Part shown: piece after piece, positions 18,679 through 27,546 of the stretch
Position numbering within the stretch: the stretch's first letter is position 1
Layout of the letters: every line of letters starts with the position of its first letter
Program-made: the position numbers and the translations under genes
Notes under the pieces: generated by a model
The model's input: the letters and a program-made list of their open reading frames with translations, nothing else
Database searches by the model: none
What the model was told of the DNA's origin: nothing
Source of the DNA: Streptococcus sp. S1
GTDB lineage: Bacteria > Bacillota > Bacilli > Lactobacillales > Streptococcaceae
Assembly: GCF_034137685.1 (NCBI RefSeq)
Contig: NZ_CP139418.1
Location: forward strand, 1,205,001-1,269,000
DNA length: 64,000 nt
Reading direction: 5' to 3'

Positions 18679-19745
18679 AAAAACTTTATTCATTCCTAAC
18701 TGGGATTATCCTTGTCATTCTGGTCCTCTGGGGAATTAGCCACCAGATCGAAGCGAGCATGAATACCAAGAATAGCGACAAGTTGGTCATCTACAACTGG
18801 GGAGATTATATCGATCCAGAATTGCTCAAGGAATTCACAAAAGAGACAGGGATTCAGGTGCAATATGATACCTTTGATTCCAACGAAGCCATGTACACTA
18901 AGATCAAGCAAGGGGGAACTACCTACGATATTGCGATTCCTAGTGAATACATGATTGCTAAGATGATGGATGAGCATCTGGTTGAAAAGTTGGACCAATC
19001 CAAGATCAAAGGGATGGAAAATATTGATCCAAAACTCTTGAACCAATCGTTTGATCCGGGTAACCAATATTCCGTCCCTTATTTCTGGGGGACCTTGGGG
19101 ATCGTCTACAATACCAAGATGGTCAAAAATGCTCCTGAACATTGGTCAGATCTCTGGCGTGAAGAGTACAGAAATGACATCATGATGTACGATGGTGCGC
19201 GTGAGGTCATGGGAATTGGTCTCAATACCTTGGGCTATAGCCTCAATGAAAAGGATCCAAAGAAATTGCAAGAGGCAGTAGATAAACTCTACACCTTGAC
19301 GCCAAACATCAAAGCTTTGGTGGCCGATGAGATGAAGGGCTATATGATCCAAAACAATGCGGCTATTGGGGTTACCTTCTCAGGAGAAGCCAGCCAAATG
19401 CTGGATGCCAATAAGGATCTTCGCTATGTCGTTCCAACTGAAGCCAGCAACCTTTGGTTTGATAACATTGTCATTCCAAAAACCGTGAAAAATAAAGAAG
19501 CAGCATATGCCTTTATTAACTTCATGCTTCGTCCTAAAAATGCTTTGAAAAATGCTCTTTATGTCGGCTACTCTACGCCAAATAAAAAAGCCAAAGCCAT
19601 GTTGCCAAAAGAAATCCAAGATGACCAATCCTTCTATCCAAGCGATGAAACACTGGACCATTTGGAAGTCTATCAACAATTAGGCAAGAAGTTGCTTGGA
19701 GTCTATAACGATCTTTACCTTCAGGTCAAGATGTATCGAAAATAA
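18675..19745 (+). CDS. potD: Spermidine/putrescine substrate-binding protein
   Basis: A 356-residue extracellular receptor. The N-terminal signal or anchor (LYSFLTGIILVILVLWGI) has no lipobox Cys, so it is probably membrane-anchored rather than a classical lipoprotein. The mature start LVIYNWGDYIDPELLKEF is the hallmark of PotD/PotF, with YDTFDSNEAMYTKIKQG and DIAIPSEYMI next. It captures spermidine/putrescine for PotABC. Start overlaps potC by ATGA; a terminator follows. Confidence 0.96.
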   Translation: MKKLYSFLTGIILVILVLWGISHQIEASMNTKNSDKLVIYNWGDYIDPELLKEFTKETGIQVQYDTFDSNEAMYTKIKQGGTTYDIAIPSEYMIAKMMDEHLVEKLDQSKIKGMENIDPKLLNQSFDPGNQYSVPYFWGTLGIVYNTKMVKNAPEHWSDLWREEYRNDIMMYDGAREVMGIGLNTLGYSLNEKDPKKLQEAVDKLYTLTPNIKALVADEMKGYMIQNNAAIGVTFSGEASQMLDANKDLRYVVPTEASNLWFDNIVIPKTVKNKEAAYAFINFMLRPKNALKNALYVGYSTPNKKAKAMLPKEIQDDQSFYPSDETLDHLEVYQQLGKKLLGVYNDLYLQVKMYRK

Positions 19746-19748
19746 TAC

Positions 19749-19773
19749 AAAAGGAACCTTCGGGTTCCTTTTT
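19749..19773 (+). terminator. Rho-independent terminator of the pot operon
   Basis: AAAAGGAACC-TTCG-GGTTCCTTTT: a stable tetraloop hairpin directly after potD. Confidence 0.9.
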
Positions 19774-19891
19774 GATTACCTTATAAAAGCTCTAACTAGT
19801 GAGTTAGATTGAGATTCAAATGAAAGATGCTATAATAGTAAGGAAAGAGACTGGCTCATTCAGTACGAAAGAAATGATTGGAGAAGAAGAG

Positions 19892-20335
19892 ATGAAGAGA
19901 CGTGTAGAACTATTTTTGATCATTTTGTTACCGATCCTAGGACTGGTTTTTCTTGGAGGAAAAATCATGCACCTAACCAAAAGGCCCGAACAGAAGATAA
20001 CGGCCTCATCTTCAAAGAAAGTCGTACAGAAATCAGAAGAAGAAATAAAAAAAGAACAAGTAGCATATCTCAAAGAACACGAGCAGGAAATCGTTGATTA
20101 TGTGAAGTCTCAAAATCCAAAAATTGAGTCAGTTCAGATTGATTGGAGTGATGTGAGATGGAGTGATGGAGGATTCTTGTTTCCTGATTATTCTATTGAA
20201 GTTTATGGAACAGTGAATCATATTGAAGATTCAGGATGGAGTGCCTCTATGCCGATTAATGATGATGATTCAATCGATTTGAAAAAAATTTCCATATTCA
20301 ACGATATAACCATAGGAGAAGAAATATTGGAGTAG
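19892..20335 (+). CDS. Small membrane-anchored protein, paralog of the next gene
   Basis: Not recognised by name. 147 residues from the ATG at 19892, which follows GGAGAAGAAGAG; the frame opens further upstream without a good ribosome site. A single hydrophobic anchor (VELFLIILLPILGLVFLGG) is followed by a Lys-rich linker and a globular domain beginning YLKEHEQEIVDYVKSQNPK. The domain is clearly homologous to that of the downstream gene, including VQIDW, WSDGG and PINDD. The pair precedes a degraded toxin-like ORF, so an immunity-type role is one possibility (inference). Confidence 0.65.
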   Translation: MKRRVELFLIILLPILGLVFLGGKIMHLTKRPEQKITASSSKKVVQKSEEEIKKEQVAYLKEHEQEIVDYVKSQNPKIESVQIDWSDVRWSDGGFLFPDYSIEVYGTVNHIEDSGWSASMPINDDDSIDLKKISIFNDITIGEEILE

Positions 20336-20372
20336 TATTTTTTTGATCTATGTTGAAATATAAAGATAAATT

Positions 20373-20810
20373 ATGAAGAAACATACTAAAATTATTTTGC
20401 TGACAGTAACATCAGTAGTTGCTTTATTTAGTACCGAAGGATGCACTATAAAATCAAAAGAGCAAACGAGACAAGCGCAAAGTGCAATCTCTTCCTCCAC
20501 CAAAGGAGACAAAGAAGCCATTAAACAAAAACAGCTCGGTTATCTCAAGGAACACGAGCAAGAAATCGTCGATTTTGTGAAGGCTCAAAATTCAAAAGTT
20601 GAATCCGTTCAGATTGATTGGGATCATACACAATGGAGTGATGGTGGACTGACAACTCCCGAATATTATATGAATGTTTATGGAGGTATAAATAATATTG
20701 AAGAATCGAGTTGGAGAGTAGATATCCCAATTAATGATGACAATACATTGAATCTAGATGAGATGTATCTAGGATCCTACATTAGAGTAGGGGGGAAATT
20801 ATTTGAGTAA
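20373..20810 (+). CDS. Small exported protein, probable lipoprotein, paralog of the previous gene
   Basis: 145 residues. The signal peptide (KIILLTVTSVVALFS) ends in STEGC, an imperfect lipobox, so lipid attachment is plausible but not certain. The domain YLKEHEQEIVDFVKAQNSK...ESVQIDW...WSDGG...PINDDN matches the preceding gene, indicating tandem duplication. The final codons overlap a TTG-initiated remnant ORF that has its own GGGGGGAAAT site, as expected for immunity/effector or effector-linked operons. Function unknown. Confidence 0.65.
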   Translation: MKKHTKIILLTVTSVVALFSTEGCTIKSKEQTRQAQSAISSSTKGDKEAIKQKQLGYLKEHEQEIVDFVKAQNSKVESVQIDWDHTQWSDGGLTTPEYYMNVYGGINNIEESSWRVDIPINDDNTLNLDEMYLGSYIRVGGKLFE

Positions 20811-21000
20811 TTGGAATTTAAAAAGTTTTGATAATCTATATGCTTCATTAGCAGAATCAGCTTATCGTGATAGTCTCAAAATCTTTTCATATGAATGATT
20901 GGATCAAATCCAGGAAGAACGTTCAAAGCTCAAATGGGAGTATGATAACGAGATAGATGCTTTCTATAAAAATCAGAAAAAGCTGGAATCGAAAGATAAA
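20803..21000 (+). pseudogene. Remnant of a larger (lipase-like?) effector gene
   Basis: A TTG start after GGGGGGAAAT overlaps the previous stop and reads SNWNLKSFDNLYASLAESAY then RDSLKIFSYE before TGA at 20896-20898. In the same frame, an Asp/Glu/Lys-rich helical stretch follows (LDQIQEERSKLKWEYDNEID...). From memory the opening resembles the N-terminus of large streptococcal lipase-like or secreted-toxin proteins; the core is missing. I read it as an internally deleted gene. The family call is a recollection, not a search result. Confidence 0.45.
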
Positions 21001-21032
21001 AAAATCAGTAAGGTTGCCCTTACTGATTTTTT
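21001..21032. terminator. Bidirectional terminator
   Basis: AAATCAGTAAGG-ttgc-CCTTACTGATTT flanked by A's on one side and T's on the other. It lies between the plus-strand remnant and the convergent minus-strand gene. Confidence 0.8.
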
Positions 21033-21465
21033 AGTTGGTTCCAGATGATGCTGTATCTGCGCCACTGTCTGTTGCTGTGGAGCCTTGGTCTTGTGCGGCA
21101 GACGAGCTAGATTCATTAGCAGATGAGCTATCGGTTTCTTTTTGTGAACTAGCATCTGTATTACTTGAATCGGTTTGCGTATTGGTGTTAGTATCTGTAT
21201 TGGTAGCGCTTGAGTCAGATCCCTTATCGTGGACAACGACGACGCTGGTGCTACTAGATGGTTTGTCTTCTGTTTTTTGATTGTCTTTATTGAGCAGGCT
21301 CATAATGGTAAAGGAAGTGACGATAATCCCTAAGAGACTGGCAATCGTAGCTACAACGGTTTGAAATACGGATAAACCTTGTTTGACTTTCTCACCGCGA
21401 GATGGTCTTGTATCTGCTTTTTCCTCAGGTTTTTGGTTTTTGTTACTTCTTGAATATTGTGACAT
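21031..21465 (-). CDS. Membrane protein with low-complexity extracellular tail (DUF6556-like)
   Basis: 144 residues: a polar basic N-terminus (SQYSRSNKNQKPEEKADTRP), one hydrophobic segment (about residues 38-60, TVVATIASLLGIIVTSFTIM) and a C-terminal tail of about 75 residues made almost wholly of Ser, Thr, Asp, Asn, Gln and Ala. The layout (type II anchor, disordered outer tail) matches small streptococcal DUF6556 proteins as I remember them. Function unknown; the tail is a plausible O-glycosylation substrate. A second Met two codons upstream (21471) could also start it. Confidence 0.7.
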   Translation of the reverse strand: MSQYSRSNKNQKPEEKADTRPSRGEKVKQGLSVFQTVVATIASLLGIIVTSFTIMSLLNKDNQKTEDKPSSSTSVVVVHDKGSDSSATNTDTNTNTQTDSSNTDASSQKETDSSSANESSSSAAQDQGSTATDSGADTASSGTN

Positions 21466-21657
21466 GTTCATTCTCTTTCTATCAAAAATTGTTTTTTAAC
21501 ACTTTCCTATTATAAGTCATTTTCTGAAAAATGTCTAAAAAGAACTGAATTTTATAGAGTGATTTTGCCACATCTCTCTTTATCAAATCCTTGTCCCAAG
21601 CGGTCAGAAATGATAAAATAGAAGTTACGTAAAAAGAAAGTGATGGATGCGTAGGAC

Positions 21658-22800
21658 ATGATCTATTTTGACAATTCAGCAACGACTAAACCCTATCCAG
21701 AAGCCCTTGCAACTTATACAGAAGTAGCGACTCGAATCTGGGGCAACCCTTCTAGTTTGCACAATCTAGGTAGTCAAGCGACTCGTATTTTAGAAGCTTC
21801 TCGGAAACAAATTGCGGAGCTAATTGGCAAGAAAGCTGATGAAATTTACTTCACGTCTGGTGGTACAGAAGGGGACAACTGGATCCTCAAGGGTGTCGCC
21901 TTTGAGAAAGCTCCTTATGGCAAGCATATCATTGTCTCTGACATCGAACATCCCGCTATCAAGGAGTCAGCTGCTTGGCTCAAAACACAGGGATTCGAAG
22001 TGGACTATGCTCCAGTGGATGCGCGTGGCTTTGTCAAGGTGGATGCCTTGGCTAGTCTTCTCCGTCCGGATACGACCTTGGTCTCTGTCATGGCCGTCAA
22101 CAATGAGATTGGCGCTATCCAGCCCATCCATGACATCGCGACTCTCCTAGAAGATCGGCCAACGGTTAGTTTCCATGTCGATGCGGTTCAAGCCTTGGCA
22201 AAGGTAGCAACAGAAGTTTATCTACCAGAGCGCGTGGACTTTGCGACCTTCTCTAGTCACAAATTCCATGGGCTTCGCGGAGTCGGCTTTGTCTACATCA
22301 AAGAAGGCAAAAAGATCACCCCTCTCTTAACCGGAGGTGGCCAAGAAAAAGAAATGCGCTCGACAACTGAGAATGTGGCAGGCATTGCAGCAACAGCAAA
22401 AGCCCTACGCTTAGCCATGGAAAACCAAGAAGCTTTTGCCAGCAAGACCCAGCAGATGAAAGAAGTCATCCGCAAAGAATTGGCCAACTATCCAGATGTC
22501 ACTATCTTTTCTGGTGAGAATCATTTTGCGCCTCATATCTTGACTTTCGGGATCAAGGGAGTTCGTGGAGAAGTAGTGGTCCATGCCTTTGAAGAGTTTG
22601 ATATTTACATCTCGACAACCAGTGCCTGCTCGTCCAAAGCTGGTAAGCCAGCTGGAACCTTGATTGCTATGGGAGTAGACAAGAGTATCGCACAGACAGC
22701 TGTTCGCTTGAGTCTCGATCTTGAAAATGACATGAGCCAAGTCGAGCAATTCTTGACCAAGTTCAAACTGATTTACGAGCAAACACGAAAAGTACGTTAA
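21658..22800 (+). CDS. Cysteine desulfurase
   Basis: A PLP-dependent NifS/IscS-type enzyme of 380 residues. Motifs: N-terminal YFDNSATTKPYPE, FTSGGTEGDNW, the PLP lysine in SSHKFHGLRGVGF (about residue 202) and the persulfide Cys in ISTTSACSSKAGKPAG (about 325). Sitting 18 bases before thiI, it most likely supplies persulfide sulfur for tRNA 4-thiouridine, as the NifZ-like partner does in Bacillus. Confidence 0.93.
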   Translation: MIYFDNSATTKPYPEALATYTEVATRIWGNPSSLHNLGSQATRILEASRKQIAELIGKKADEIYFTSGGTEGDNWILKGVAFEKAPYGKHIIVSDIEHPAIKESAAWLKTQGFEVDYAPVDARGFVKVDALASLLRPDTTLVSVMAVNNEIGAIQPIHDIATLLEDRPTVSFHVDAVQALAKVATEVYLPERVDFATFSSHKFHGLRGVGFVYIKEGKKITPLLTGGGQEKEMRSTTENVAGIAATAKALRLAMENQEAFASKTQQMKEVIRKELANYPDVTIFSGENHFAPHILTFGIKGVRGEVVVHAFEEFDIYISTTSACSSKAGKPAGTLIAMGVDKSIAQTAVRLSLDLENDMSQVEQFLTKFKLIYEQTRKVR

Positions 22801-22818
22801 TTTTAGAAGGAAATCAAC

Positions 22819-24039
22819 ATGACCTTAACCTATTCAGAAATTATGATTCGCTATGGAGAGCTTTCTACTAAAGGAAAGAACCGCATGCGTTTCATCAATA
22901 AACTTCGCAATAATATCCAAGATGTTTTATCTATTTATCCAGCTGTCAAAGTGACAGCGGACCGCGATCGGGCGCATGCTTATCTGCATGGGACGGATTA
23001 TGAGCCAGTAGCCGAATCCCTCAAACAGGTTTTTGGAATCCAAAATTTTTCACCCGTTTACAAGATTGAAAAATCTGTTCCGGCCTTAAAAGCGGCTGTG
23101 CAAGAGATTATGAAGGAGATTTACAAGGAAGGCTTGACCTTTAAAATCTCAAGTAAACGCAGTGACCATACCTTTGAACTCGATAGTCGCGAGCTTAATC
23201 AAACCTTGGGAGGTGCTGTCTTTGAAGCGATCCCAACTATCCAAGCTCAGATGAAAAAACCAGATATCAACTTGCAAGTCGAAATTCGAGAAGAAGCAGC
23301 TTATATTTCTTATGAAACCATTAAAGGAGCAGGCGGCCTTCCTGTTGGTACGTCCGGCAAGGGCATGCTCATGCTTTCTGGTGGGATTGATTCTCCCGTG
23401 GCTGGTTACCTAGCCTTGAAGCGTGGAGTGGATATCGAGGCAGTACACTTTGCTAGCCCACCATATACCAGCCCAGGAGCTCTTAAAAAAGCCCATGATT
23501 TAACTCGGAAGTTGACCAAGTTTGGGGGCAATATCCAATTTATCGAAGTACCCTTTACAGAGATCCAAGAGGAGATCAAGGCCAAGGCACCAGAAGCTTA
23601 CCTGATGACTTTGACCCGTCGCTTTATGATGCGCATTACAGACCGCATTCGCGAGGTTCGTGGTGGTTTGGTGATTATCAATGGTGAAAGCTTGGGACAA
23701 GTGGCTAGCCAAACCTTAGAGAGTATGCAGGCTATCAATGCAGTGACCAATACGCCGGTTATCCGTCCGGTGGTGACCATGGACAAATTGGAAATCATCG
23801 ATATTGCCCAAGCCATTGATACCTTTGAAATCTCTATCCAGCCATTCGAAGATTGTTGTACCATCTTTGCACCGGATCGTCCAAAGACGAATCCGAAACT
23901 CAAAAATGCGGAGCAGTATGAGCAACGGTTGGATGTGGAAGCTTTGGTTGAGCGTGCGGTAGCAGGCATCATCGTAACCGAGATCACACCAAAAGCAGAA
24001 AAAGATGAGGTCGATGACCTGATCGAGGATTTGCTATAG
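22819..24039 (+). CDS. thiI: tRNA 4-thiouridine synthase
   Basis: 406 residues: ferredoxin-like and THUMP region (about 1-165), then the PP-loop ATPase domain with [19 protein letters not shown] near 185. It activates U8 of tRNA by adenylation and inserts sulfur. It has no C-terminal rhodanese domain, the usual Gram-positive form. Co-transcribed with the cysteine desulfurase. Confidence 0.95.
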   Translation: MTLTYSEIMIRYGELSTKGKNRMRFINKLRNNIQDVLSIYPAVKVTADRDRAHAYLHGTDYEPVAESLKQVFGIQNFSPVYKIEKSVPALKAAVQEIMKEIYKEGLTFKISSKRSDHTFELDSRELNQTLGGAVFEAIPTIQAQMKKPDINLQVEIREEAAYISYETIKGAGGLPVGTSGKGMLMLSGGIDSPVAGYLALKRGVDIEAVHFASPPYTSPGALKKAHDLTRKLTKFGGNIQFIEVPFTEIQEEIKAKAPEAYLMTLTRRFMMRITDRIREVRGGLVIINGESLGQVASQTLESMQAINAVTNTPVIRPVVTMDKLEIIDIAQAIDTFEISIQPFEDCCTIFAPDRPKTNPKLKNAEQYEQRLDVEALVERAVAGIIVTEITPKAEKDEVDDLIEDLL

Positions 24040-24091
24040 GAGAGACTGGGAGTATCCAGCCTCTTTTTCTAACCAACTTAAAGGAGATAAA

Positions 24092-24634
24092 ATGAAAAAA
24101 GTTATCGTTTTAATGACAAGTTTGCTTTTGTTGACAGGCTGCGTCAAAGTATCATTTACTGGTCCGAAAAAAGAAGAGAAGACCAGCCAGTCAACCAGCA
24201 GTAAAAAAGAACCCCTCACATTTGTCAGAGCTGACCAGTATAAAGACCAAGACAACGAAGTCTTGGAAGCATCTGAGAAATTTATCAAGGAACATCCAAC
24301 GCTTGGAGAACCAGGAAAATTATTTGTCTTTTTCCCAGGCTTTACCTTTGGAGATGAGGAAAACCGCTTCGCCTTGTTCTTTATTGTGAATCGTACTACC
24401 ACAACCATCGATCGTGATGGATCCTTTGTCCTGAATTTGGAATATGATGGAGAGCCACTTTTCAAAGATGTCACAGTTGACTATGAAATCAACGAATCTG
24501 GTGTATTGAAACCGAATACGGTTGCAGCCATGCCTATCAAAATCACCAAGGAACAAGAAGAAAAAATGAAGAGCATGAACGATTCATCTAAAGCTAAAAT
24601 GAGTTTCAAAGACTTCAAATTTAAAGATAAGTAG
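24092..24634 (+). CDS. Lipoprotein of unknown function
   Basis: 180 residues with a clear signal peptide and lipobox (VLMTSLLLLTGC, Cys at 17). A Lys/Ser/Thr linker is followed by a single domain (about residues 45-170) containing FVFFPGFTFGDEENRFALFF and a predicted beta-rich part. It has its own ribosome site (AAAGGAG) 52 bases after thiI. No motif gives a function. Confidence 0.75.
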   Translation: MKKVIVLMTSLLLLTGCVKVSFTGPKKEEKTSQSTSSKKEPLTFVRADQYKDQDNEVLEASEKFIKEHPTLGEPGKLFVFFPGFTFGDEENRFALFFIVNRTTTTIDRDGSFVLNLEYDGEPLFKDVTVDYEINESGVLKPNTVAAMPIKITKEQEEKMKSMNDSSKAKMSFKDFKFKDK

Positions 24635-24726
24635 AAGAAGAAGTCGGTCTTACAAGCGATCTTAAAATAAAAGATACAAAATCATCCATTTTATAAAAGA
24701 AATTCGTTTTCAAAGCGCAAAAATAC

Positions 24727-24755
24727 TTGTCTTTGTCTGATAGAAGTGATATACT
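24727..24755 (+). promoter_or_regulatory. Promoter of the L21 leader and rplU operon
   Basis: TTGTCT (24727-24732) and TATACT (24750-24755) with a 17-base spacer. Transcription would begin near 24762, giving a leader of about 135 bases. Confidence 0.75.
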
Positions 24756-24761
24756 AAGAGA

Positions 24762-24896
24762 GTTGACTATGCACATGCCTGTGCAACCGCTCGAACATCG
24801 TCGCTCATTTTCATGAGAGTAAGTGGTTCGTCCCACGATGCTAGGCGAGTCTTCACAAAAATACGGGGAAACCCAAAAATACATAGGAGGTGCATA
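24762..24896 (+). ncRNA. Ribosomal protein L21 leader
   Basis: The 5' UTR of rplU is long and structured, with candidate stems such as GCACATGCCTGTGC and ATCGTCGCTC...GAGTAAGTGGTTCGTCCCACGAT. An autoregulatory L21 leader (Rfam L21_leader) in this position is conserved in Firmicutes. I identify it from position and fold rather than by covariance search. Confidence 0.65.
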
Positions 24897-25211
24897 ATGA
24901 GCACATACGCAATCATTAAAACTGGCGGAAAACAAGTTAAAGTTGAAGTTGGTCAAGCTATCTACGTTGAAAAATTGAACGTTGAAGCTGGTCAAGAAGT
25001 TACATTTAACGAAGTTGTTCTTGTTGGTGGTGAAAACACTGTTGTCGGAACTCCACTTGTTTCAGGAGCTACTGTTGTTGGAACTGTTGAAAAACAAGGA
25101 AAACAAAAGAAAGTTGTTACTTACAAGTACAAACCTAAAAAAGGTAGCCACCGTAAACAAGGTCACCGTCAACCTTACACTAAAGTTGTCATCAACGCTA
25201 TCAACGCTTAA
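24897..25211 (+). CDS. rplU: 50S ribosomal protein L21
   Basis: 104 residues beginning [19 protein letters not shown], with the C-terminal [23 protein letters not shown]-binding segment; normal L21. The ATG at 24897 follows AGGAGGTGC; the longer upstream frame is leader RNA. Confidence 0.98.
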   Translation: MSTYAIIKTGGKQVKVEVGQAIYVEKLNVEAGQEVTFNEVVLVGGENTVVGTPLVSGATVVGTVEKQGKQKKVVTYKYKPKKGSHRKQGHRQPYTKVVINAINA

Positions 25212-25226
25212 TTTTTAGGAGAACAC

Positions 25227-25571
25227 ATGATACAAGCAGTCTTTGAACGAGCCGAAGATGGCGAGCTGAGGAGTGCAGAAATCACTGGGCACGCTGGAAG
25301 CGGTGAATACGGCTTTGATGTCGTGTGTGCATCGGTTTCGACTCTAGCCATTAACTTTGTCAACTCTGTTGAGAAATTTGCAGGCTACGAACCGGATCTA
25401 GAATTAAACGAAGAAGAAGGTGGCTTCCTTCGGGTGACGATCCCGACAGATATTCCACCACATCAAAGAGAAATGACCCAACTATTCTTTGAATCATTTT
25501 TCTTAGGGATGGCAAACTTATCGGAGAACTCATCGGAGTTCGTCCAAACAAGAGTTATCACAGAAAACTAA
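25227..25571 (+). CDS. prp: Ribosomal-processing cysteine protease Prp
   Basis: 114 residues. The catalytic dyad is visible as His in [12 protein letters not shown] and Cys in DVVCASVS, the family signature. Prp removes the N-terminal extension of L27, whose gene follows and carries the expected cleavage site. The placement between rplU and rpmA is typical of Firmicutes with this maturation step. Confidence 0.95.
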   Translation: MIQAVFERAEDGELRSAEITGHAGSGEYGFDVVCASVSTLAINFVNSVEKFAGYEPDLELNEEEGGFLRVTIPTDIPPHQREMTQLFFESFFLGMANLSENSSEFVQTRVITEN

Positions 25572-25588
25572 CATGGAGGAAAACAATT

Positions 25589-25882
25589 ATGTTGAAATTG
25601 AATCTTGCTAACTTGCAACTTTTCGCCCACAAAAAAGGTGGAGGTTCTACATCAAACGGACGTGATTCACAAGCAAAACGTCTTGGAGCTAAAGCAGCTG
25701 ATGGACAAACTGTAACAGGTGGATCTATCCTTTACCGTCAACGCGGTACTCACATCTACCCAGGTGTGAACGTTGGACGTGGTGGAGACGATACTTTGTT
25801 CGCAAAAGTTGAAGGCGTAGTACGCTTCGAACGTAAAGGTCGCGATAAAAAACAAGTTTCTGTTTACCCAATCGCAAAATAA
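25589..25882 (+). CDS. rpmA: 50S ribosomal protein L27 (with cleavable N-terminal extension)
   Basis: 97 residues. The first 12 ([12 protein letters not shown]) form the Prp-cleaved extension; the mature protein starts [20 protein letters not shown], which reaches the peptidyl-transferase centre. The LQLF/A cleavage sequence is intact. Confidence 0.98.
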   Translation: MLKLNLANLQLFAHKKGGGSTSNGRDSQAKRLGAKAADGQTVTGGSILYRQRGTHIYPGVNVGRGGDDTLFAKVEGVVRFERKGRDKKQVSVYPIAK

Positions 25883-25951
25883 TAAGGTTTCCTTAACCTT
25901 TTTATCCCGAGCCTTGATCCAAAGGTGAGGAAGCTAGAAATAGCATAAATC

Positions 25952-25985
25952 AAAGCTTTCCGGATTGACGGAAGGCTTTTTTCTT
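25952..25985 (+). terminator. Rho-independent terminator after rpmA
   Basis: AAAGCTTTCCG-gattga-CGGAAGGCTTT followed by T's. A smaller hairpin, AAGGTT-tcctt-AACCTTTTT, directly after the rpmA stop may act first. Confidence 0.8.
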
Positions 25986-26097
25986 TTATCTATCATAAAA
26001 ATATCATGTTTACTCTTGTTAATATAATGTTTGAATTTGTGTTTTTTGAAAAAAGTAGTATAATAGAGACAAATATAGTAGGAACGGAAGTAGTACC

Positions 26098-26844
26098 ATG
26101 AAAGATAGCAGACATGTTGAAATTCTTCAGGAACTGGATCGGAAAAGTGTGGTATCGGTCAAAGAGCTCAAGGAACTCTTTGGGGTGACAGACATGACCA
26201 TTCGTCGCGATCTGATCGATCTTGAAAAACAAGGTCTTTTAGTTCGTGTACATGGTGGGGCCCACAAAAAAGTCAAAGATAGTTTATTAGAAGCTTCTCA
26301 CAGTGAGAAAAATCTGATCAATATTGATGAGAAACGATCCATTGCCAAAAAATGTGCAGACTTGATCGAAAATGGGGATACCGTCTTTATTGGCTCTGGT
26401 ACAACAACAGACTTTATCGGAGATTATTTGGAAGGGAAAGAAATTAGCATCGTCACTAATTCCCTACCTATTTTTGAGAAGCTCAAGGATTTCCCAAATT
26501 ATGACTTGATCTTAGTTGGTGGTCGCTACCGGGTAAAGACACAAACCTTTGTCGGTCAATTTGCCAATAAACTCTTGAAAGAAATCAAGGTTTCTAAGGC
26601 CTTTATCGGGGTCAATGGAATCGATGGCCATAGTGTCTCCACAGCTAATGAAGAAGAAGGAAACGGCAATGCCATTATTCTGAACAATGCGATAGAGAAA
26701 TATGTTGTAGCTGATAACAGCAAGTTTGATAGTTATTCCTTCTACAGTTTCTATCGCGTGGAAGATCTAAATGCCATTATTACCGATGATAGTATTCCAA
26801 AAAAGATCAAAGACAAATACGCCTTGTATACGAAAATCATTTAA
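26098..26844 (+). CDS. lacR: Lactose/galactose operon repressor, DeoR family
   Basis: 248 residues. The N-terminal winged helix is VVSVKELKELFGVTDMTIRR (about residues 17-36), then the DeoR box RVHGGA. The C-terminal sugar-phosphate-binding domain contains TVFIGSGTTTDF near 100 and VGVNGID-like FIGVNGIDGH near 168. LacR senses tagatose-6-phosphate and represses the lac genes. It stands at the head of the gat/lac locus with its own terminator; TATAAT (26059-26064) is its likely -10. Confidence 0.92.
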   Translation: MKDSRHVEILQELDRKSVVSVKELKELFGVTDMTIRRDLIDLEKQGLLVRVHGGAHKKVKDSLLEASHSEKNLINIDEKRSIAKKCADLIENGDTVFIGSGTTTDFIGDYLEGKEISIVTNSLPIFEKLKDFPNYDLILVGGRYRVKTQTFVGQFANKLLKEIKVSKAFIGVNGIDGHSVSTANEEEGNGNAIILNNAIEKYVVADNSKFDSYSFYSFYRVEDLNAIITDDSIPKKIKDKYALYTKII

Positions 26845-26848
26845 GATC

Positions 26849-26877
26849 AAGTGGTCTCAAAAAAGAGACCACTTTTT
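26849..26877 (+). terminator. Rho-independent terminator after lacR
   Basis: AAGTGGTCTC-aaaaaa-GAGACCACTT plus T's; isolates lacR from the gat operon. Confidence 0.88.
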
Positions 26878-26937
26878 ACTTTTTTAATAATGTTAGAAAA
26901 TGACGGTTAGGGAGCGCTTTAAAGAGGAATATAAACA

Positions 26938-26994
26938 AAAATAAACAAAATACGACAAAAAATGATTGACATTCAATCAATATAGTGATATACT
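26938..26994 (+). promoter_or_regulatory. gat operon promoter with LacR-like operator
   Basis: TTGACA (26966-26971) and TATACT (26989-26994), 17-base spacer. Just upstream, ATAAACAAAA is repeated in tandem (26931-26950), giving on the minus strand TGTTTATTTT (26938-26947). The same 10-mer occurs upstream of lacA and lacT and fits the TGTTTNWTTT pattern I recall for LacR. Confidence 0.65.
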
Positions 26995-27034
26995 CTAACC
27001 ATAAAATAAATAGTTAGATAAGGAGGTGGCAACA

Positions 27035-27511
27035 ATGGGATTAAATCAACTCTTTAACAAAGATCTTGTATTTTGCCTACATGCCAATGATCAAACAGAT
27101 CTCTTTGAGCAGGTAGCAAGCTTATTGGAAGAGCGACAGATTGTGACACCAACCTATCGTTCCGCTTTGATTGAGCGTGAAAAGTCTTTCCCGACTGGAT
27201 TAGACATGGAATTTCTTGGTAAGGACTTACCAAATGTGGCGATCCCGCACACAGACATTGTCCACAATCTCACTGAGAATGTGGTCGTGGTTCGTTTGGA
27301 TCAACCGGTAACCTTCCATAATATGATTGCTCCAGATAAGGAAGTTCAAGTTTCACTTTTATTCTTCATTATCAACAATTCAAGCTCTAGCCAAACCAAT
27401 ATTTTGGCCCAGCTGATGGATTTCTTTACATCCAATGGAAATCTCGAAGCTCTATCAAAATTAGATAGTGAAGATAAGCTTTATCAATACATTACGGAAA
27501 CTATTTCCTAA
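27035..27511 (+). CDS. gatA: PTS EIIA component, galactitol/galactose type
   Basis: 158 residues, EIIA fructose/mannitol-type fold, with the phosphoryl-accepting His in NVAIPHTDIVHN (about residue 68). With the EIIB and EIIC genes that follow it forms a complete permease. In oral streptococci this set in the lac locus imports galactose, and its product galactose-6-P feeds LacAB. The ATG at 27035 follows AAGGAGGTGG. Confidence 0.88.
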   Translation: MGLNQLFNKDLVFCLHANDQTDLFEQVASLLEERQIVTPTYRSALIEREKSFPTGLDMEFLGKDLPNVAIPHTDIVHNLTENVVVVRLDQPVTFHNMIAPDKEVQVSLLFFIINNSSSSQTNILAQLMDFFTSNGNLEALSKLDSEDKLYQYITETIS

Positions 27512-27546
27512 AACATTCGTATATATTTATAATGGAGGACATCCAA

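Noticed and set aside
23598..23987. Long minus-strand frame inside thiI
   Set aside because: Shadow frame; thiI codons and motifs are fully conserved on the plus strand.
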